64,000 bases of DNA from the NCBI GenBank assembly GCA_902610515.1, contig CACLVZ010000003.1, positions 1 to 64,000 on the forward strand, written 5' to 3'. The notes under the pieces are model-generated. The model searched no databases and had not been told where the DNA came from. It worked only from the letters and a program-made list of their open reading frames with translations. The position numbers and the translations under genes are program-made. The stretch comes from an uncultured Pelagibacteraceae bacterium. Lineage in GTDB: Bacteria > Pseudomonadota > Alphaproteobacteria > Pelagibacterales > Pelagibacteraceae. Below, one piece after another: positions 28,398 through 37,046 of the stretch; the stretch's first letter is position 1; every line of letters starts with the position of its first letter.

Positions 28398-29847
28398 GGA
28401 CTCTTCCTTCCTCGGCACATTTTCTAAGTATTGGGTAAACTTTGCCTGGATTTAATAATGAGTTTGGATCTAAAGCGACTTTAATAGTTAATTGTTGTTG
28501 TATATCTTTATCGTTGAATGCTTCGCACATTAATTCTCTCTTTTCAATACCTACTCCGTGTTCACCAGTTAGTGCACCTCCAACTTTCACGCAATATTTC
28601 AAAATATCTGCGCCAAATTCCTCGCATTTCCTCAGAGACTCATTATCATTAGCGTCAAACATAATTAGAGGATGAAGGTTTCCATCACCAGCATGAAAAG
28701 CATTAGCGACAGGTAAATTATATTTCTTCGACAATCTTGAGATTTCATTTAAAACCTCAGCAAGTTTTCCTCTAGGGATTGAACCGTCCATGCACATATA
28801 ATCAGGTGCTAGAACACCACACGCTGGGAAAGCTGCTTTCCTGCCAGCCCAAAATTTTAATCTTTCTTCATTTGATTTACTAATTTTTAAACTTGATGAA
28901 TTATTTTTTTCAGCAATACTTTTTGTTTTTTGAATATAAGCTTCAACTTCATGTTCTGTTCCATCAAATTCTACAATCATCATAGCTTCAGCGTCTGTCG
29001 GATATCCTGCTTTGGAATAATCGTTTGTTGCTTTTGTCAAAGCCTTGTCCATTATTTCCATGCCAGCTGGTATACATCCCTCTGCGATTATTTCAGCCAC
29101 ACAGTTTCCCGCGTCCTCGATTGAAGGGAAGCCAACTAAAGCTGCCTTAACAACTTCGGGTGACTTTAAAATTTTTACAGTAACTTCTGTAATGACACCA
29201 AGCAAACCCTCTGAACCAGTCATTAAGCCTAAAAAGTCATATCCCTCGGCATCCATGGTCTTTCCGCCAAATTTAGTTATAGTTCCATCCATTAAGACAA
29301 CTTCAATACCTAAAAGGTTATTTGTGGTAGCACCATATTTTAGAGAATGAACGCCACCAGAATTTTCAGCAACATTCCCTCCTATTGAACATGCAATTTG
29401 ACTTGATGGATCTGGAGCATAATAAAAACCTTTATCTTGAACGGCATGTGTAATTGCCAAGTTTGTTACGCAAGGTTGAGTAACTACGCATCTATTTTCA
29501 TAATCCACTTCTATAATCTTATTAAATTTCCCCATTGCCATTAAAACACAATCCTCTAAAGGCATCGAACCACCAGACAAGCCTGTTCCGGCACCCCTTG
29601 GAACCACTTTAACTTTATTCTCGTTACAATATTTTAAGATTTGACTAACTTCATCAACTGTCTCAGGCATGACCACTAAAAGTGGTATTTGACGATAAGC
29701 TGTCAAACCATCGGTTTCAAAAGGTCTTAATTCATCTGAGTTTGAAAGAACATTTTTTTTATTTATTATTTCTTTGAGATCTGAAGCGATTTTGTCTTTT
29801 TTAGACATAATCACTTTATCAACTTTTGGCATTTGTAAACTACTCAT
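28351..29847 (-). CDS. glcD: glycolate oxidase catalytic subunit GlcD
   Basis: A 498-residue FAD oxidoreductase that oxidises glycolate (and D-lactate-like acids) to glyoxylate. The FAD region PRGAGTGLSGGS near 81-92 and PSSQIACSIGGNVAENSGG near 145-163 are clear. ANAFHAGDGNLHP and LTGEHGVGIEKR toward the C-terminus hold the active-site histidines. In SAR11 organisms glycolate is a known source of glycine through glyoxylate, and the adjacent aminotransferase fits that route. Confidence 0.93.
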   Translation of the reverse strand: MSSLQMPKVDKVIMSKKDKIASDLKEIINKKNVLSNSDELRPFETDGLTAYRQIPLLVVMPETVDEVSQILKYCNENKVKVVPRGAGTGLSGGSMPLEDCVLMAMGKFNKIIEVDYENRCVVTQPCVTNLAITHAVQDKGFYYAPDPSSQIACSIGGNVAENSGGVHSLKYGATTNNLLGIEVVLMDGTITKFGGKTMDAEGYDFLGLMTGSEGLLGVITEVTVKILKSPEVVKAALVGFPSIEDAGNCVAEIIAEGCIPAGMEIMDKALTKATNDYSKAGYPTDAEAMMIVEFDGTEHEVEAYIQKTKSIAEKNNSSSLKISKSNEERLKFWAGRKAAFPACGVLAPDYMCMDGSIPRGKLAEVLNEISRLSKKYNLPVANAFHAGDGNLHPLIMFDANDNESLRKCEEFGADILKYCVKVGGALTGEHGVGIEKRELMCEAFNDKDIQQQLTIKVALDPNSLLNPGKVYPILRKCAEEGRVHVHGGKTKFPDIPRF

Positions 29848-29855
29848 AATCAGTT

Positions 29856-31019
29856 CTACTTAAGCATTTTTGAAATTTTTTCTAGTGCTTTTTGTATGTT
29901 ATCCCTCGATGCTGCAAAGCTAAAACGAACGTAATCTGTAGAAGTTTTGCCAAAAGCTGTTCCAGGCACAATTGCCACACCAGCTTCATGCATACATTTC
30001 TTAGAAAATTCACTACCACTCATTCCTGTTTCCTTTACGTTTGGAAAAGCATAAAAGGCGCCGCCAGGCATGCTACATTCCACACCTGGTAAGTCGTTCA
30101 ATCCTTTGTGAATTAATTTTCTTCTTTGATCAAATTTTTCCATCATTAGATGAATAGAATCATCTGGTCCGTCTAATGCAGCTATTCCAGCAAACTGCGA
30201 AGGTGCGTTCACACAAGAAAAGCTGTTAATTGCTAGTTTAGTTACATGAGGAATTAATTTTTCTGGCCAAACACTCCAGCCCATTCTCCAACCAGTCATA
30301 GAGTAAGCTTTGCTCCATCCGTCAAGAACTATTAATCTATCTTGTAAATCAGGGTAATTAAAAAATGTTGGCATTTCTTTTCCATCAAATATTTGTCTAC
30401 TGTAAATTTCATCACTAAGAATTGTGACATGTGGATGTTTTTTTAACCCTTCAGCTAAAAAGTCTATTGCAGGTTTTTCAACAAAACTACCTGTCGGATT
30501 GTTAGGATTAATTAAAATAACAAGACGAGTTTTATCTGTTATCAGAGATAAAATCTTTTCGGGATCAAACCTCAAATCTTTTTCTTTTGTCAAATCATAA
30601 GGTACTGCTTTAGCACCCGTGTAATTAATCATAGACTCATAAATAGGAAAACCAGGTGTTGGGTGAACTATTTCTGCACCAGGCTCACCAATCATTTGAA
30701 TTGCAAAGTACATTGTAGGTTTTCCACCAGGCATAATCATAATCCGATCAGGACTTACTTCTTTTTTGTAAAGACTTTTTATTTTTCTAGAGACTGCTTG
30801 CCTACACTCAACTATTCCATTTGCTAAAACATATCCATGATGTCCGTCATCAATAGCTTTTTTAGCTGCGTCCATAATATGTTTAGGTGTCATAAAATCT
30901 GGCTGACCTAAACCCAAGTGTATCATTTCTTTTCCTTGAGCTTCAAGTTTCTTCGCCTCGGCAAGGACACTAAAAGCCGTTTCTGTTCCAAGTCTATCTA
31001 AATTTTTTGCTAATTTCAT
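29856..31019 (-). CDS. class I PLP-dependent aminotransferase
   Basis: A 387-residue fold-type I aminotransferase. The PLP lysine is Lys237 in LDGWSKAYSMTGWRMGW. NPNNPTG near 171-177 and SDEIYSR near 202-208 are the cofactor-pocket motifs, and the Arg in VRFSFAAS near 365 binds the substrate carboxylate. It resembles aspartate/alanine aminotransferases. Located 8 nt upstream of glcD, it may convert glyoxylate to glycine, a suggestion from context only. Confidence 0.85.
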   Translation of the reverse strand: MKLAKNLDRLGTETAFSVLAEAKKLEAQGKEMIHLGLGQPDFMTPKHIMDAAKKAIDDGHHGYVLANGIVECRQAVSRKIKSLYKKEVSPDRIMIMPGGKPTMYFAIQMIGEPGAEIVHPTPGFPIYESMINYTGAKAVPYDLTKEKDLRFDPEKILSLITDKTRLVILINPNNPTGSFVEKPAIDFLAEGLKKHPHVTILSDEIYSRQIFDGKEMPTFFNYPDLQDRLIVLDGWSKAYSMTGWRMGWSVWPEKLIPHVTKLAINSFSCVNAPSQFAGIAALDGPDDSIHLMMEKFDQRRKLIHKGLNDLPGVECSMPGGAFYAFPNVKETGMSGSEFSKKCMHEAGVAIVPGTAFGKTSTDYVRFSFAASRDNIQKALEKISKMLK

Positions 31020-31068
31020 AAATTAAACCTAATATTTATTATCACTTTTGGAAACTAGTTTTTTTGCA

Positions 31069-32217
31069 TCACCTATACGCTATTTTTGTTTTATTTAGCT
31101 CTTTAATACTTTTGCATCCTAATAAAATCATATCTCTTCTGATCTCATCTCTCATTCTAGCCAAAATTTGTTCTACACCTTTTTGACCACCTGCCCCCAA
31201 AGCAAATAAAAAGCCTTTTCCGAAACTACATGCTGTGGCTCCTAAAGAAAGAGCTTTAAGAACATGAGTCCCTCTTCGAATTCCACCATCTAAGATAATT
31301 TCTATTTTACCACCTACAGCATCAACAATAGCTGGTAACTGATCAAATGGCGATCTAGAGCCGTCGAGCTGTCTACCTCCATGATTAGAAAGCATAATGG
31401 CTGAAGCTCCAATTTCAACTGCTCTCTTTGCATCTTCAACTGACATTACACCTTTTAGAGCGAAAGGACCTCCCCACTTCTTAACAACATATTCAGCGTC
31501 TTTCCAGCTCATAGCTGGATCGTATTGCTCATTTATATAATCCATGACGCCTTTAGCAATACTTGATCCCTTTTTTGTCCAGTGAGAGACATTTGCAAGC
31601 TGAAATTTCTCATGAGTTAAATAGTTAAACGCCCACTTTGGGTGCATTGCAAAACTCGCAAGACTTTTTAAAGTAAGTTTAGGAGGAGTAGTAAATCCCC
31701 ATCTGTGATCTCTTTCTCGATTTCCTGCTACAACAGTATCAACAGTAAGACACATTGCTTTAAATCCTGAACTTTTACATCTATCAATTAAATTATCAGT
31801 AAGACCTTGATCTTTGTGTATATACAACTGAAAAAGTTTTGGACCGCCAGATATATTTGCGATTTCTTCGATTGATGAAGTCGCCATGGTTGACATACTG
31901 TAAAAAGTCCCAAATTTTTCTGCGGCTCTAGCTGATGCTTTATCTCCGTCATGATGGTAAAGTCTTTGCATAGCTGTAGGAGACAAGAAAATAGGTAAAT
32001 CAATTTTCTGTCCAAATACTTCAGTAGTCAAGTCGGGTTCTCCTACACTGGCTAAAATATTTGGGACAAGATCGCACTTTAAAAATGACTCGGTATTTCT
32101 TTTGAGTGTAGTTTCATCGTCTGCTCCGCCATCAATGTAATGAAAGATAGGAGCAGGAAGATTTTTCTTAGCTAATCTTCTAAAATCATCAAAATTATAA
32201 CAATCATTTAAATTCAT
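31069..32217 (-). CDS. FMN-dependent alpha-hydroxy-acid oxidase/dehydrogenase (LldD type)
   Basis: A 382-residue TIM-barrel flavoprotein of the L-lactate dehydrogenase/glycolate oxidase family. YIDGGADDE near 27-35, LSPTAMQRL near 79, and LSNHGGRQLDGSRSPFD with catalytic His279 and the following Arg are diagnostic; the late GGIRRGTHVLKAL segment binds the FMN phosphate. It would oxidise a 2-hydroxy acid such as L-lactate to a 2-oxo acid at the inner face of the membrane. Preceded by the PagL-like gene with a 5-nt gap. The precise substrate is open. Confidence 0.88.
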   Translation of the reverse strand: MNLNDCYNFDDFRRLAKKNLPAPIFHYIDGGADDETTLKRNTESFLKCDLVPNILASVGEPDLTTEVFGQKIDLPIFLSPTAMQRLYHHDGDKASARAAEKFGTFYSMSTMATSSIEEIANISGGPKLFQLYIHKDQGLTDNLIDRCKSSGFKAMCLTVDTVVAGNRERDHRWGFTTPPKLTLKSLASFAMHPKWAFNYLTHEKFQLANVSHWTKKGSSIAKGVMDYINEQYDPAMSWKDAEYVVKKWGGPFALKGVMSVEDAKRAVEIGASAIMLSNHGGRQLDGSRSPFDQLPAIVDAVGGKIEIILDGGIRRGTHVLKALSLGATACSFGKGFLFALGAGGQKGVEQILARMRDEIRRDMILLGCKSIKELNKTKIAYR

Positions 32218-32222
32218 TGTTA

Positions 32223-32726
32223 TTAAAAGTTTTTAGAAAATGTGATTTGTTGGTTATCTGTACCAGGATTAGAATCCCCCCAATCATTATTAGAAATATG
32301 ACTGTAGCTATAACTTAGCTTAGAGTTATCGAAGATATCCAATCCTAATTTTATTTCGCTCTTAAACTCTAAAATGCTTCCTAAATCTTTACCATCTCCT
32401 TTTTCGTAATATCCTGGGGTAAAACTTGGTAAAATTTTTAGAGGACCTAACTCATATTGACCCTCGACACCTGTATAAAGATAAACGGAACTATTTCCGG
32501 TAATAAATGCTCCACTAACGGGTTTAAACTTTCCAAGTATTGTATCTCTAAACAAGTCTGGATTTTTGTGTTCAATTCCGAATAAAGAAGTTTTGTCATC
32601 ACCTTCTTTATCTATGACATCAAATGTGCCTGTATAAAATGAAATCTCTGCGTTATTTTCATCGGCTAGTGTTGGCGATAGAAAGAACACAATTATAGGC
32701 AAAATTTTTAATACTCGGAAAATCAT
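32223..32726 (-). CDS. PagL-like acyloxyacyl hydrolase (outer-membrane lipid A deacylase family)
   Basis: A 167-residue exported protein. A signal peptide covers about residues 1-21 (MIFRVLKILPIIVFFLSPTLA), followed by alternating beta-strand-like segments. The C-terminal YSHISNNDWGDSNPGTDNQ closely follows the PagL pattern of a His-Ser pair before Asn-Pro-Gly, which holds the catalytic dyad. Members remove an acyl chain from lipid A. The ATG at 32724-32726 is used; the frame extends to a TTG at 32741. Fit is by motif and length only. Confidence 0.68.
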   Translation of the reverse strand: MIFRVLKILPIIVFFLSPTLADENNAEISFYTGTFDVIDKEGDDKTSLFGIEHKNPDLFRDTILGKFKPVSGAFITGNSSVYLYTGVEGQYELGPLKILPSFTPGYYEKGDGKDLGSILEFKSEIKLGLDIFDNSKLSYSYSHISNNDWGDSNPGTDNQQITFSKNF

Positions 32727-32770
32727 TTTTGAAAAATACAACTAAATAACTAATATGTACAGTTAGCAAT

Positions 32771-33136
32771 TTATGCATTATTTCGACGCTTTTTTATTAA
32801 ATAAACTAAAATTAGACCTCCAATAACTAACACTAGGTAAGGAAAGGCCCATAGAAAAAGATTTTCATAATTAAATTTAGGTTTGTATAAAATCCAATCA
32901 CCATATTTTTCAGATAGAAAGCTATAAATTTCATCCTCTGACTTTCCTTGGTCAATCAAATCAGAGACTACAATTTTTAAAGTTTGTGCAAATTCTGAAT
33001 TAGAGTCTGCAACTGATTGTCCTTGGCAAACTAAGCATCGAAGATTTTTATGAATTTGACTTTCAACGGGAGTATTACCAGAATAACCAACTGAAAAATT
33101 TAAGAAAAATAATATTATTAATATTTTTAACTTCAT
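32771..33136 (-). CDS. ccmH: cytochrome c maturation protein CcmH
   Basis: A 121-residue membrane-anchored thioredox protein that reduces the apocytochrome heme-binding cysteines. It has an N-terminal signal, the redox pair Cys34 and Cys37 in RCLVCQGQS, FLSEKYGDWILYKP near 70-83, and a C-terminal membrane helix with Lys/Arg tail. Start overlaps the ccmG end by 4 nt. Confidence 0.95.
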   Translation of the reverse strand: MKLKILIILFFLNFSVGYSGNTPVESQIHKNLRCLVCQGQSVADSNSEFAQTLKIVVSDLIDQGKSEDEIYSFLSEKYGDWILYKPKFNYENLFLWAFPYLVLVIGGLILVYLIKKRRNNA

Positions 33137-33654
33137 AAATTTTTGATAATTTTATTTATTTCTTCCAAATCTTGACTGTTTAAAGGGCCGATAACTTTTT
33201 TCAAAATTATCAATTTATTATCGATTAAAATACTCTCTGGTATACCATAGATTCCAAAACTTACCGATTGTTTACCCTGAGTGTCTTTTGCAAGATAATC
33301 ATATGGATTGCCTAAATCTTTTAAAAATTTTAAAGCATTGGTTTTTTTATCTTTAAAGTTAACTCCTAAGATTTTGATATTTTTTTGATTTGATAACTCC
33401 ATTAAGTATTGATGTTCAATCCTACATGGAGCGCACCACGACGCCCAAAAATTAATTAATGTGTATTTATTATTTTCAAAATCTTCGTTAACGTAAAATT
33501 TATCTTTATAAAAACTCTTTAATTTAATTTCACCTAATTTGTTTCCAACTAAAGTTTCCGTGTCATAATTTGAGCTTCTGTTTAAAGATACATAAAATAT
33601 TCCTAAAATGAAAATAAATACAAATACTGTGATAATTTTAATTATATTTTGCAT
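33133..33654 (-). CDS. ccmG: cytochrome c biogenesis thiol-disulfide protein CcmG/DsbE
   Basis: A 173-residue membrane-tethered periplasmic thioredoxin. One N-terminal helix (about 5-24) is followed by the redox motif WASWCAPC with Cys74 and Cys77, and the cis-proline segment FGIYGIPESILID near 130-142. It supplies reductant to CcmH. It overlaps ccmF by 17 nt. Confidence 0.94.
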   Translation of the reverse strand: MQNIIKIITVFVFIFILGIFYVSLNRSSNYDTETLVGNKLGEIKLKSFYKDKFYVNEDFENNKYTLINFWASWCAPCRIEHQYLMELSNQKNIKILGVNFKDKKTNALKFLKDLGNPYDYLAKDTQGKQSVSFGIYGIPESILIDNKLIILKKVIGPLNSQDLEEINKIIKNL

Positions 33655-35509
33655 ACCTAAACAAACTTAAAAAGCCTCCAAGAGAAAGGGAGATTACTGA
33701 TATCCATATCCATATCATTAGTGGTTTTTCTTGAAATTTTATATTGTAATATTCTGAACGATCAATATTGCTCATAGTTAAATAATAATCTTTTAAAAAA
33801 TTTGTTCTTATAGAAGCCTCATAAGTCAGAGTCTGAGGGTTATCGTAAATTCTTATTTCAGGTTTAAGAGTTCTCTCTTCGCTAGTTATTAGGTTACTTA
33901 TTTTAATCTTTCCTTTTACTGCTTGGTAATTTGGATACTTAGTCAATTCCAGATCTTGAAGAAAAAACTGAAAATTATCAATCTGTTTTTTTTCGCCTAG
34001 TTTTAAATTAAAATCTTTTTCTATTGAGAAATTATGGTTTAATCCTATAAAAAAAATTAAAAATCCAAAAGATAGATGAGAAATCACTCTGGGAAAATGA
34101 TTTGTTTTTTTAAAAATATCTTTAATTGATGAGATAATTAAAAATAGCGAGGAAATAATTATTAAGTTAGATGTTATGCTGTAACTTTTAAAAAAATAGA
34201 AAATTAAAAAATTAATTAATAATGCAGCTAAAATTATCAATAAATAACTTTTTATATTTGTGAATTTATTTTTTATCCATTTAACTTGAGGTCCAACTGC
34301 CATTAAGATTAAAAAGACAGTTACAACTGGTATTATTACTGAGTTATAAAAAGGTGGACCAACTGAAATCTTGCTATTAAACAATGCGTCTGTAAAAATT
34401 GGATATAATGTTCCCAACAAAACTGTAATAAGATAAAACATCATAAACCAATTATTTATTAAAACAAAAGTTTCTTTGCTATTAGAATTAAGATAATTAT
34501 TAGTAGGTTTATATCTAGAAAATAAGAAGTATATTGAAGCTATAATCATCAAACTTAAAAATATTAGAATGTAGATACCTCTCGATGGATCGTTTGCAAA
34601 GGTGTGAACTGAATTGAGTATTCCAGATCTCACCAAAAATGTTCCGGTAACGCTTAAAATAAATGTTAACAAGCAAAGAATAATTGTCCAAAAGTAAAGT
34701 ATGTTTCTTTTTTCTAATACTATCAAAGAGTGAAGAAGGGCAGTCATTGCGAACCAAGGTAACAGTGACGCATTTTCAACTGGGTCCCAAAACCAAAAGC
34801 CACCCCAACCTAGTTCATAGTATGCCCAGATAGATCCAACTAAAATACCTAATGTTTGAAAAGTCCAAGAAATAACTACCCAACTTTTAATCGACTTTGC
34901 AAAAAGGCTGTCGGAATAATTTGTAATCATTGATGCCATTGCAGCAGAAAAATATATAGAAGAGCCAACGAAGCCAACGTATAACAAAGGAGGATGAATT
35001 GCTAAAGCAGGGTCTTGCAAAATTGGGTTTAATCCTAAACCCTCTTTAGGAATAGGATTTATAACACTAAAAGGATTTGAGTTAAAAAGTATAAAAAATA
35101 AAAAACCTAGGATGAGTAAATTTTGAATTATTAAAGTGTGCAATCTAAAATTTTTTGGGTGATTTTTGTTAAAGATCAAAAATAAAAACGAGAAGATTGT
35201 TAAAATTATTGCCCAGAGCAATAAGCTTCCTTCGTGATTTCCCCATGTTCCAGAAATTTTATAGAAAATTGGCTTCAACGTGTGAGAATTTTGATAAACC
35301 GTTATCAAAGAAAAATCAGAGACTAAAAAGGCAGCTACTAGTGTACAAAAACAAATTAAAATTGAAGTACTTTGCAATAAGCTCAGGTGATAAATTTTTT
35401 TGGGAATTGTAGTGTTTGAGTTTTTTAAAAAATTTATAGAGTAGTGAATGATCAAGAAACCAAAAAAAATATTTAAAAATAATAAAGAATTTCCAATATT
35501 ACTTAGCAT
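33638..35509 (-). CDS. ccmF: heme lyase subunit CcmF
   Basis: A 623-residue polytopic membrane protein that joins heme to apocytochrome c with CcmH. It contains the tryptophan-rich WGGFWFWDPVENASLLPW motif near 230-247, the GTWGNHEGSLLLWA segment near 90-103 and a C-terminal periplasmic domain followed by a last helix. Length is a little under the usual 630-660. Overlaps ccmG by 17 nt and ccmE by 11 nt. Confidence 0.96.
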   Translation of the reverse strand: MLSNIGNSLLFLNIFFGFLIIHYSINFLKNSNTTIPKKIYHLSLLQSTSILICFCTLVAAFLVSDFSLITVYQNSHTLKPIFYKISGTWGNHEGSLLLWAIILTIFSFLFLIFNKNHPKNFRLHTLIIQNLLILGFLFFILFNSNPFSVINPIPKEGLGLNPILQDPALAIHPPLLYVGFVGSSIYFSAAMASMITNYSDSLFAKSIKSWVVISWTFQTLGILVGSIWAYYELGWGGFWFWDPVENASLLPWFAMTALLHSLIVLEKRNILYFWTIILCLLTFILSVTGTFLVRSGILNSVHTFANDPSRGIYILIFLSLMIIASIYFLFSRYKPTNNYLNSNSKETFVLINNWFMMFYLITVLLGTLYPIFTDALFNSKISVGPPFYNSVIIPVVTVFLILMAVGPQVKWIKNKFTNIKSYLLIILAALLINFLIFYFFKSYSITSNLIIISSLFLIISSIKDIFKKTNHFPRVISHLSFGFLIFFIGLNHNFSIEKDFNLKLGEKKQIDNFQFFLQDLELTKYPNYQAVKGKIKISNLITSEERTLKPEIRIYDNPQTLTYEASIRTNFLKDYYLTMSNIDRSEYYNIKFQEKPLMIWIWISVISLSLGGFLSLFRYAKYN

Positions 35510-35927
35510 TTTCCTCTATAATGTTTTTTAATTCTGGAGGCATGTAATTTTCATCGTGTTTTGCTAAAATTCTATCAGCTATAAAAAATTTTTTATCTTT
35601 AAGCTTACCTTCTGCTACTACTCCCTTACCTTCCGCAAATAAATTTGGTATAGTTCCTCTAAAACTTACCTTAATCTCATTTTTAAAATCCGTGACTGTA
35701 AATATTATTTCTTGATTATTAATATCTAAAGTATTTTTTTTTACCATGCCGCCAATTCTTATTTTTTTATTGAAATCGATATCTTGTTTAAACTTAATAT
35801 CAGTAGGTGAATTAAAATATAAAATATTTTTATTAAGAGCGCTTAATATCAAAAAAATTCCTATAACAGATACAGTTAAAAAAACTGCTAAGAGAGATGC
35901 TCTTTTTTTTACTTTAATAGGAAGCAT
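35499..35927 (-). CDS. ccmE: periplasmic heme chaperone CcmE
   Basis: A 142-residue membrane-anchored OB-fold protein that binds heme covalently before handing it to CcmF. The heme-binding His124 lies in LAKHDENYMPPE, the family signature. RIGGMVKKNT near 57-66 and VAEGKLKDKKFFIADRILAKH are as expected. An N-terminal helix spans about residues 10-30. Confidence 0.95.
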   Translation of the reverse strand: MLPIKVKKRASLLAVFLTVSVIGIFLILSALNKNILYFNSPTDIKFKQDIDFNKKIRIGGMVKKNTLDINNQEIIFTVTDFKNEIKVSFRGTIPNLFAEGKGVVAEGKLKDKKFFIADRILAKHDENYMPPELKNIIEENAK

Positions 35928-35935
35928 TAAATGCT

Positions 35936-36169
35936 TTAGATCGTTTTATTCTGAGACGATATAATTCTAGAAGCAATTTCTGAGTTGGAAAGAACAATTT
36001 TTTTTTGTTCATTTGATAACTCCTCGATTTCTTTTACAAATTCTCTTTCGTACTTTTTGAGAGTTTTTAGTGTTTTATAGTAAAAGATTACGCAAACTAA
36101 AAAAGTGATTACAAAAGAGGTCCAGACAAATATTCCATACCCGTTCATCAAAATAAAATCTTTAATCAT
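35936..36169 (-). CDS. ccmD: heme exporter accessory protein CcmD
   Basis: A 77-residue single-helix protein that helps release holo-CcmE from the CcmABC complex. MNGYGIFVWTSFVITFLVCVIF is the typical CcmD helix, followed by KTLKKYERE. A charged tail of some 30 residues makes it longer than most CcmD proteins (about 45-70). Identification rests on the helix motif and the position between ccmC and ccmE; its start overlaps ccmC by 8 nt. Confidence 0.85.
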   Translation of the reverse strand: MIKDFILMNGYGIFVWTSFVITFLVCVIFYYKTLKTLKKYEREFVKEIEELSNEQKKIVLSNSEIASRIISSQNKTI

Positions 36170-36872
36170 ATCTTTTTAAATTTTTTTTCTTAATTCTAAT
36201 GATTTCTGTCTTATATTTCATCAGAAAAATTAGCGCACAATACAAAATTAATACAAAAAACATGAACAATAATGGCATTAACATTGATGGGTGTATTGTG
36301 CTAGTGCCGGTTATCTTAATACTAGCAGGTTGATGAAGTGTGCTCCACCATTCAACCGAATATTTAATTATAGGGATATTTATTGATCCCAAAACTGCAA
36401 CTACGCAAGCAATTTTGTTTGCTTTATTCTCGTCAGAAATAAATTTATGAGTTAACATCAAGATGAAATAAAAAAGAGCTAAGATAACCATTGAAGTTAT
36501 TCTTGCGTCCCATGCCCAAAAGGTTCCCCAAGTAGGTTGCCCCCAAATAGATCCCGTGACAATTGCAATACATGTAAACATCAAACCAATCGGTGCAACA
36601 CTTTTTGTTATCAATGGTAAATTTTTAATTTTGAAAATAAAATGTAAGATAGATAATAAAGCTATCAATGAAAATGAAGACAGACCTATCCAAGCTGCCG
36701 GTACATGAACATACATTATCCTAACACTGTCGCCTTGCAAATAATCAGGTGGAGAAAAAATTAAAGCAAAGGAAAGACCTATTAAAAGAAATATGAAGAA
36801 TATTGAATTAATGAATTTGATTATTCTTTCGATCCAAATAAAAATATTACTGTTGTAAAAAAGGCTAAACAT
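36162..36872 (-). CDS. ccmC: heme exporter protein CcmC
   Basis: A 236-residue, six-helix membrane protein that loads heme onto CcmE. The tryptophan-rich WGQPTWGTFWAWDARITSM near 118-136 and the histidines in YVHVPAAWIG near 54-63 and WWSTLHQPAS near 185 are diagnostic. First gene of ccmC-D-E-F-G-H. The ATP-binding cassette genes ccmA and ccmB are not adjacent and must be elsewhere. Confidence 0.96.
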   Translation of the reverse strand: MFSLFYNSNIFIWIERIIKFINSIFFIFLLIGLSFALIFSPPDYLQGDSVRIMYVHVPAAWIGLSSFSLIALLSILHFIFKIKNLPLITKSVAPIGLMFTCIAIVTGSIWGQPTWGTFWAWDARITSMVILALFYFILMLTHKFISDENKANKIACVVAVLGSINIPIIKYSVEWWSTLHQPASIKITGTSTIHPSMLMPLLFMFFVLILYCALIFLMKYKTEIIRIKKKNLKRYD

Positions 36873-36918
36873 ATGCCTTAACTACTATAATAATTTTTTT
36901 TTGTGAAGTTATATTATA

Positions 36919-36973
36919 AGCCCAATTGAGAATTGGAGGGAGTAATAATAAGAAGTATATTCTCAATTAGGCT
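36919..36973 (-). promoter_or_regulatory. 15-bp inverted repeat between hspQ and ccmC
   Basis: Arms at 36919-36933 and 36959-36973 pair over 15 positions with a 25-nt loop. One position is mismatched in DNA (C against A); in RNA made leftward it becomes a G-U pair, whereas rightward RNA keeps an unpairable C-A. This favours a hairpin in the minus-strand transcript, between the hspQ stop and the ccmC start. Role unknown: a ccm leader element or an attenuator are possible. No long T run follows. Confidence 0.5.
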
Positions 36974-36982
36974 AAAACATAC

Positions 36983-36996
36983 AAAATGTACATTTT
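36983..36996. promoter_or_regulatory. 14-bp perfect palindrome, operator-like
   Basis: The bases AAAATGTACATTTT read the same on both strands and lie 10 nt from the hspQ-ccmC hairpin. The symmetry fits a dimeric regulator site, but in such AT-rich DNA chance palindromes are common. Confidence 0.3.
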
Positions 36997-37046
36997 CTGT
37001 GTGTCCTAGATTTGAGTAAATAATGTTAAATTTTAGGCGAGATTTT

